Positions 6,375-10,486 of a stretch of DNA of 10,486 bases are shown here, piece by piece. Both the position numbers and the translations under genes were made by a program. Below the pieces are notes generated by a model. That model ran no database searches and was not told where the DNA came from. It worked only from the letters and a program-made list of their open reading frames with translations. Position 1 is the stretch's first letter, and each line of letters starts with the position of its first letter. This stretch comes from an uncultured Planctomycetaceae bacterium (GTDB lineage: Bacteria > Planctomycetota > Planctomycetia > Pirellulales > JACPPG01), in contig CAMFLN010000038.1 in NCBI GenBank assembly GCA_945957305.1, positions 1-10,486 on the forward strand. Reading direction: 5' to 3'.

Positions 6375-6845
6375 ATGAGTGATTGGTTGGAAGAAGGAAC
6401 GGCCGCGCCGGATTTCAATTTGGCGGCAGACAATGGCCAAAAGGTCCGCCTCAAAGATCTGCGTGGAAAACCGGTCGTCCTGTACTTCTATCCGCGCGAC
6501 GACACTCCGGGCTGCACCAAAGAAGCGTGTGCCTTTCGCGACCTGAAAAAGGACCTCGCCAAACTCGGCGCGCAGGTGCTGGGGGTCAGCACGGACGACG
6601 TCGCCAGCCATGGCAAGTTTCGAGACAAGTACCAACTCAACTTTCCGCTACTGGCCGATGTCGACCACAAAGTCGCCGACAAATACGGCGCTTGGCGCGA
6701 AAAAAACATGTACGGCAAAAAGTCGATGGGCATCCAGCGCTCGACCTACTTGATCGACGCGGAAGGAAAGATTCGCAAGATCTGGAAGAAAGTGTCCGTC
6801 GACGGTCATGACGATGCCGTGCTGGCGGAATTGAAAAAACTATGA
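6375..6845 (+). CDS. bcp: Thioredoxin-dependent thiol peroxidase (Bcp-type peroxiredoxin)
   Basis: This 156-residue cytoplasmic peroxiredoxin of the Bcp/PrxQ group reduces H2O2 and organic peroxides using thioredoxin. The active-site region PRDDTPGCTKEACAFRD has peroxidatic Cys47, Thr44 in the PxxxTxxC pattern, and Cys52 in the position of the resolving cysteine five residues later, as in E. coli Bcp. The rest follows the fold: APDF near the start, PVVLYFYP (33-40), LGVSTD, and an FPLLAD segment. The length equals that of the E. coli protein. The second of two tandem ATGs (6375) is preferred because AGGGA (6365-6369) is 5 nt away from it but only 2 nt from the first (6372). A sigma-54-like element and a palindrome lie upstream, next to a sigma-54 activator gene, so redox or oxygen control is plausible but unproven. 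It converges on the methyltransferase gene with a 28-bp gap. Confidence 0.95.
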   Translation: MSDWLEEGTAAPDFNLAADNGQKVRLKDLRGKPVVLYFYPRDDTPGCTKEACAFRDLKKDLAKLGAQVLGVSTDDVASHGKFRDKYQLNFPLLADVDHKVADKYGAWREKNMYGKKSMGIQRSTYLIDAEGKIRKIWKKVSVDGHDDAVLAELKKL

Positions 6846-6873
6846 ACGGACAATCGTCGGCCCGTCGCGACTG

Positions 6874-8103
6874 TCACAGCACCCGGCAAATGAAACATTT
6901 CAGGTATTCTGTCTCCAAGCACGTGGCGCTCGTCGGATGATCGGGAGCGGCGCCTCGCTGTTCCAGGATTTGAATTTCGCGCCCTAATTGCTGCGCGACC
7001 CCCGCGAGCATGTGCAGAAAGTCTTCGCGCGAGACATTGCCTGAGCAGCTACACGTCACGAGGATTCCACCGGGGGGCAACAACGATGCTCCCAAGCGGT
7101 TGATGCGGTGGTAAGCACGCAGCGCGTCCTCGAGAGAACGTCGTGTGCGGGTAAATTTCGGCGGGTCGAGAATGACCATGTCAAACCGCTCGCGGCGGCG
7201 GACCAGTTCATCGAGCGCATCAAACCCGTCGGCCGCTTCGAAGCGCACATTGTTGATCGAGTTGAGCTCGGCGCCGGCACGCGCCGTGGCCACGGCCTTT
7301 TCACTGGCATCAATGCCCAGCACCTCGCTCGCGCCCCCCAGCTTGGCCGCCGCCAGGCTGAATCCGCCCGTATAGCAGAAAACATCGAGCACGCGCGCGC
7401 CGCGGGCATAGCGGGCGGCCGCGAGTCGATTTTCCCGCTGATCGAGGTAGAAGCCAGTCTTTTGGCCCAGGCCCAACTCCACGCCGTAGCGAAGGCCATG
7501 TTCCTGGATGAACGCAGGGCCATCAGGCAGTTCGCCCCAGGTCCGTTCTTCCTCCACCGATAACCCTTCGAGCTTCGCCAGAGCGCGATCGGCACGCACG
7601 ACAATGCCGCGCGCGCCCGACGCCTCGGCCAACAGCGGCAACATTTCATCCACGCGCAATTGCATCGCGAGTGCCGTCGCCTGGACGACCAGGTACGGGC
7701 CGTAGCGATCCACGATCAGTCCGCTCAAGCCGTCCGCTTCGCTGTAGACCAATCGCGCGGCGCCGTCGGCCGCGTCGTACCCCAGGCGGCGACGGTGCTC
7801 AACCGCGCGTTCAATCCGCGCACGCCAGAATTCTTGATCAAGCCGATCGCTGGCCGACCAGGAGTACAAGCGGACGCGAATACGGCTGTGCGCGTTGTAA
7901 AGCCCCCGGGCGACAAACTTGCCGTTGTCGGTCAGCAGGTCGACCACGGCGCCGTTGCCAGGTTGACCCGCGACATGATCGATGGCCGAGTCGAGGACCC
8001 AGGGGTGCCGACCGAAAAAGGGGCGCGCCTTGCGCGGTTTCAGCACGACCTGACTCTCGGCCAGTGTCGAAGGCAACTCAACGGACGAAGACTCGCTATC
8101 CAT
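6874..8103 (-). CDS. rlmI: RlmI-like class I SAM-dependent rRNA (cytosine-C5) methyltransferase
   Basis: This 409-residue protein is close in length to E. coli RlmI (396 aa), which makes m5C1962 in 23S rRNA. An N-terminal PUA-like RNA-binding region (~19-95, with RPFFGRHPWVLDSAI) is followed by a central EEHI-like region (VYSEADGLSGLIVDRYG) and a Rossmann methyltransferase domain. Visible motifs are motif I VLDVFCYTGGFS (~238-249, SAM binding), the acidic GIDASE, motif IV DPPKF (313-317), and TCSCSG (350-355), where Cys351 and Cys353 include the expected cysteine nucleophile. The GLGQKTGFYLDQREN stretch before motif I is typical of this family. The start codon lies 2 nt after the stop of the upstream hydrolase gene, so translation is probably coupled; there is no close Shine-Dalgarno sequence. 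The exact target nucleotide is inferred from the family. Confidence 0.88.
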   Translation of the reverse strand: MDSESSSVELPSTLAESQVVLKPRKARPFFGRHPWVLDSAIDHVAGQPGNGAVVDLLTDNGKFVARGLYNAHSRIRVRLYSWSASDRLDQEFWRARIERAVEHRRRLGYDAADGAARLVYSEADGLSGLIVDRYGPYLVVQATALAMQLRVDEMLPLLAEASGARGIVVRADRALAKLEGLSVEEERTWGELPDGPAFIQEHGLRYGVELGLGQKTGFYLDQRENRLAAARYARGARVLDVFCYTGGFSLAAAKLGGASEVLGIDASEKAVATARAGAELNSINNVRFEAADGFDALDELVRRRERFDMVILDPPKFTRTRRSLEDALRAYHRINRLGASLLPPGGILVTCSCSGNVSREDFLHMLAGVAQQLGREIQILEQRGAAPDHPTSATCLETEYLKCFICRVL

Positions 8104-8105
8104 GA

Positions 8106-9092
8106 CTATTGCTGTGCGCCTTTCAAATTTGCGTCGTACCAGGCGATCGCTTCTTGCTGCGCCTGTTTTTTGGCCTGCAGGTAGACGCCGTAGTGCGTGA
8201 TGTCTGGGATCGTGACCAGTTTTTTTGGACCGGTCGCCCGCTCGAACGCCTTCAGGCCGTGATCTTTGTTATCGAACAGTTCTTCTTTTTCAGCGAGGAT
8301 GAACAGCATGGCGCACTGTGACGCCCGCGCGGCGTCTTCGACTGGCGCGTATTGCATCAATTTCTCGCGGACTGGAGCGCCGCGCAGATTGCCGATCACC
8401 TTCAGGCCCGGGGCCGGATAGCCGAGCTTGCCATGGGCCCGATCCGTGGCTTCCTGATATGTCTTGAGGGCCTCGTCCCCCAATAGCACCCAGCGGGAAT
8501 CGAAGGCTGGCACCTGGCTGACCGTGGCTTTGACGCGCGGATCGCGCGCCGCGACGTACACGACGTGTCCGCCCGAATAACTGCTTCCCCACAGCCCGAT
8601 CTTCTCTCGATCGCACTGCGGCTCGCCCCAGACCCAATTGACGGCATTAGCCAGGTCGGTCGTCATGTCGAGGGGATCGACGACTTCGCGCACTTCCTGC
8701 ACCTCGGCCGTGAAGCGCAGATCCTTACTTCTTTCCGCCGGTTGTGGCCCGGTGAGAAAAACTCGCGAATCACTCGCCCCCCAGCCACGATAGTCGAAAA
8801 TCACGACCAGGTATCCCGCGCGGGCAAAGGTCATGGCGTCACCCCGCAGCTGTGCGGCGACCCCGCCCCAGCCATGCGACATGACAATCGTGGGCAGCTT
8901 TTCAGTCGCGGGCTGCTTGGGCGCGTACACCTCGGCAGCCATCCGCGTTCCTTCGCTGATGATCGTCGCCTGCCGAAACGCAATGTCGGCCGGCATCATC
9001 GTCCAGTCTTTATTTTGAGCAGAGGCGGTGAGCGCGGTCGCCGCCACGATCAAAAGTGCAGCGTAGCTACGGCCGTAGAGAAGTTGATTCAT
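8106..9092 (-). CDS. Secreted alpha/beta hydrolase (S15/CocE or dienelactone-hydrolase-like)
   Basis: This 328-residue protein has an N-terminal signal peptide: a hydrophobic stretch ~10-22 ends in ASA-QN, with predicted cleavage after Ala25. An export site in the periplasm or beyond is therefore likely. The fold is alpha/beta hydrolase: an oxyanion-type SHGWGG after beta-3, FDYRGWGAS, and the nucleophile elbow GSSYSG (169-174) with Ser171, in the GxSYxG form seen in X-Pro dipeptidyl-peptidase/CocE relatives. His300 in DITHYG is the probable catalytic histidine; Asp274 or a nearby acidic residue is a candidate acid. The substrate cannot be read from the sequence; an ester or acyl-peptide bond is possible. 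The ATG at 9092 has a good GAGGTG site 5 nt upstream. The rRNA methyltransferase gene follows 2 nt after its stop, so the two are likely co-transcribed. Confidence 0.88.
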   Translation of the reverse strand: MNQLLYGRSYAALLIVAATALTASAQNKDWTMMPADIAFRQATIISEGTRMAAEVYAPKQPATEKLPTIVMSHGWGGVAAQLRGDAMTFARAGYLVVIFDYRGWGASDSRVFLTGPQPAERSKDLRFTAEVQEVREVVDPLDMTTDLANAVNWVWGEPQCDREKIGLWGSSYSGGHVVYVAARDPRVKATVSQVPAFDSRWVLLGDEALKTYQEATDRAHGKLGYPAPGLKVIGNLRGAPVREKLMQYAPVEDAARASQCAMLFILAEKEELFDNKDHGLKAFERATGPKKLVTIPDITHYGVYLQAKKQAQQEAIAWYDANLKGAQQ

Positions 9093-9246
9093 GGACGCAC
9101 CTCGCCCCAGGGCGAACCAGCGAAACGGAGGAAAGCCCCCATTGTAGCTTGTCCTGGTGCGTTGTGGGGGACGAAGCAGGGCCCCCCTCCGGCGACCGCG
9201 TGCTTGAGATGCACTTGCTCATCGGACCGCCTGAACCAACCGGGCG
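9093..9246. other. Intergenic gap between PEP-CTERM gene and hydrolase gene
   Basis: This 154-bp gap lies between two minus-strand genes. On the minus strand, a GGGGG/CCCCC inverted repeat (about 9164-9190) lies downstream of the PEP-CTERM stop but lacks a T-run. A TACAAT (9146-9141) could be a -10 element for the hydrolase gene, but no -35 element stands at proper spacing. Neither is strong. Confidence 0.35.
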
Positions 9247-10486
9247 TTAGCGACGGCGCTTGATCCAGCACACGCCGGCGGCCGCCATCAGGCACAGCAC
9301 CATGGTGCCAGGCTCCGGCACTACCGACAGCTCGATCCGGTGATTCGCGGTATCGTTGATCAATTCGTACGTCTTGCCACTGGGGAGCGAACCCAGGGTC
9401 AGGCCGTGGTCGGTCAGTGTTCCGGCGTATTGGAACAAGGTGTACAACCCCGCGCCGAACCCGCTGACCGCGGTGACATTGAGCACGCCGTCGAGCGTGA
9501 AGTTGCCGCCGATCGTGATGAGATCGGAAACTGCTCCCAATTCGAAGTTGAGCGTCGTCGTGGCGCTTAGGTTGAGATTACCGGTAAACGCCAGGGTTCC
9601 GGGCGAAAGCCCAGGCGAGATAGCACCGTTTTGATGGGTCAAGGTGGTTGCCTGGATTGTGCCAGCCCCTAGCAGATCCCCTTGCAAGCTGGGCGTCCCG
9701 GGTAGTGCGATGGTTGCGCCGTTGACCTTGAGAGCCCCCGTGGCGGACTGACTGAAGGCGCCAGTGAAGTTCAGCACACCGCTTGTTGCCTGGACAAGCC
9801 CGTTGTTGGCGAAATCCCAAGCGACGCTGGAGGTCCCTACGCCGGCGGTCTTTTCAAAGGTGGCGCCCGCGTTGTTGTTAAAGGTGCCGATATTGAAATT
9901 GACCAGCGCGGCGCCGTCGCTGGTGATGTTGAACACGCCTCCCGAGGCATTGGTCAGACCGCTGCCGATGGCCAGGCTGCGCAGCGAGGTGCCCGAAAGA
10001 TTGATCGTGCCTGCGTTGGTAATGCTGGTGGCCTGTACATTAAGGTCCTTGGTGCCACTGCCGCTCCAAACATTGTTGGCGCCGTTGATGTTGATCAGGC
10101 CGTTACCCCCCAGCGTGCCAGCGGACCAGTCATAGTTCCCATTGAGGATCAGCTTGCTGGTTGCATTGCCCGAACCGGCGAGATTGCCGCCAGTTTGCGT
10201 GAGGTAGGCGCCGCTGGTGTAGGTGGCTCCGTTGGCCATGTTCACTGTCGAGTTGCTGACCTTCACGGTCCCCAGACCGCTCGTGCTGCCTGTGTCTTGC
10301 AGCGTGAAAGACCCGCCATTGAAGTCGGTCGTCGCGCCGGCGCTGACGGTGGTGGTGCCGCCGTAGTTGCCCCCCCCGGTAAACGAGACGATGCCAGACT
10401 GAACCGACACCGCGCCGTTATTGTTGAACGTCCAAGCGACGCTGGAGGTCCCTACGCCGGCGGTCTTTTCAAAGGTGGCGCCCGCG
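9247..10486 (-). CDS. PEP-CTERM-sorted, autotransporter-repeat-like beta-rich surface protein (5' end outside window)
   Basis: The last 412 codons and the stop are present; the frame is open through the window edge, so an internal GTG at 10410 is not the start. The protein is rich in Gly, Ala, Thr, Ser and Asn with repeated short beta strands (VNMANGATY, LTQTGGNLAGSG, GTINLSG), typical of beta-helix autotransporter-associated strand repeats. A closing module contains SPGLSPGTLAFTGNL and an LNFELG...LNVTA...YTLFQY pattern often found near the end of such proteins. The C-terminus is a classic PEP-CTERM signal: VPEP (389-392 of the visible part), a hydrophobic segment (395-408) and terminal KRRR. 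The family is exported and then processed by an exosortase. The visible part contains two copies of one element that are identical at the DNA level, 205 residues apart. The binding partner or role is unknown. Confidence 0.88.
   Translation of the reverse strand, partial: AGATFEKTAGVGTSSVAWTFNNNGAVSVQSGIVSFTGGGNYGGTTTVSAGATTDFNGGSFTLQDTGSTSGLGTVKVSNSTVNMANGATYTSGAYLTQTGGNLAGSGNATSKLILNGNYDWSAGTLGGNGLININGANNVWSGSGTKDLNVQATSITNAGTINLSGTSLRSLAIGSGLTNASGGVFNITSDGAALVNFNIGTFNNNAGATFEKTAGVGTSSVAWDFANNGLVQATSGVLNFTGAFSQSATGALKVNGATIALPGTPSLQGDLLGAGTIQATTLTHQNGAISPGLSPGTLAFTGNLNLSATTTLNFELGAVSDLITIGGNFTLDGVLNVTAVSGFGAGLYTLFQYAGTLTDHGLTLGSLPSGKTYELINDTANHRIELSVVPEPGTMVLCLMAAAGVCWIKRRR
9817..9871 (-). 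repeat. Internal direct repeat, copy 1
   Basis: These 55 nt are identical to 10432-10486, including every third codon position. They encode AGATFEKTAGVGTSSVAW (visible residues 206-223). Identity stops one base past the low-coordinate end (9816 C against 10431 T). The offset is 615 nt, exactly 205 codons, so the frame is kept. Confidence 0.93.
10432..10486 (-). repeat. Internal direct repeat, copy 2 (cut by window edge)
   Basis: This is the second copy of the 55-nt element, reaching the window edge, so its true length is unknown. The protein after both copies is similar but no longer identical (FNNNG against FANNG), so the near-perfect DNA identity is limited to this segment. Confidence 0.93.

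Noticed and set aside
6062..6382. 106-codon open frame on the plus strand in the intergenic region
   Set aside because: It overlaps the bcp start and candidate promoters, has no ribosome-binding site, and its protein has no family-like pattern.
9141..9146. TACAAT (minus strand) as the hydrolase promoter
   Set aside because: The -10 match is good, but the bases at 16-18 nt spacing are C-rich and do not resemble TTGACA.
8565..9263. 232-codon open frame on the plus strand
   Set aside because: It is antisense to the hydrolase gene, whose signal peptide, catalytic motifs and ribosome-binding site are clear; the antisense protein has no recognisable domain.
10408..10410. GTG as start of the PEP-CTERM protein
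   Set aside because: The frame is open upstream to the window edge and encodes the same repeat sequence found inside the protein, so the gene begins outside the window.

Overview
The window looks like a planctomycete chromosome, probably from the Pirellulales or a related group. The evidence is a fused MFS/spermidine-synthase-like protein of a type common in that phylum, a large beta-rich surface protein ending in a PEP-CTERM sorting signal, moderately high GC with long antisense open frames, and a sigma-54 response regulator beside a globin-coupled histidine kinase. The assignment is an inference from gene content, not from a marker gene.

Layout. Positions 1-2367 (minus strand, 3' end outside the window) encode a 789+ residue membrane protein with a methyltransferase-fold spermidine-synthase-like C-terminal domain. 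It has its own sigma-70-like promoter at 2496-2524. Upstream on the same strand, 2543-2950 encodes a 135-residue unrecognised protein with a lysine-rich, histone-H1-like tail. A 370-bp divergent gap follows. Positions 3321-4595 (plus) encode a cytoplasmic protoglobin-histidine kinase, and the convergent gene at 4640-6004 (minus) encodes an NtrC-type response regulator. After a 370-bp divergent intergenic region, 6375-6845 (plus) encodes a Bcp-type peroxiredoxin. Positions 6874-8103 (minus) encode an RlmI-like rRNA methyltransferase, preceded after 2 nt by a secreted alpha/beta hydrolase (8106-9092, minus). The window ends inside a PEP-CTERM protein (9247-10486, minus, 5' end outside) that contains a perfect 55-nt internal direct repeat.

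The most interesting unit is 3321-6845. A haem-globin sensor kinase (proximal His119, distal Tyr66) lies beside a sigma-54 activator. The activator's own upstream region carries a good -24/-12 element on its strand (6063-6078) and a near-consensus element facing the peroxiredoxin gene (6229-6244). Between them are a perfect 7+7 palindrome (6186-6201) and a second inverted repeat (6147-6169). This suggests an oxygen- or NO-responsive, sigma-54-dependent, autoregulated circuit whose nearest candidate target is a peroxide-scavenging enzyme. The motifs are visible in the sequence; the circuit is inferred.

No tRNA, rRNA, CRISPR array, insertion sequence or convincing rho-independent terminator was seen.
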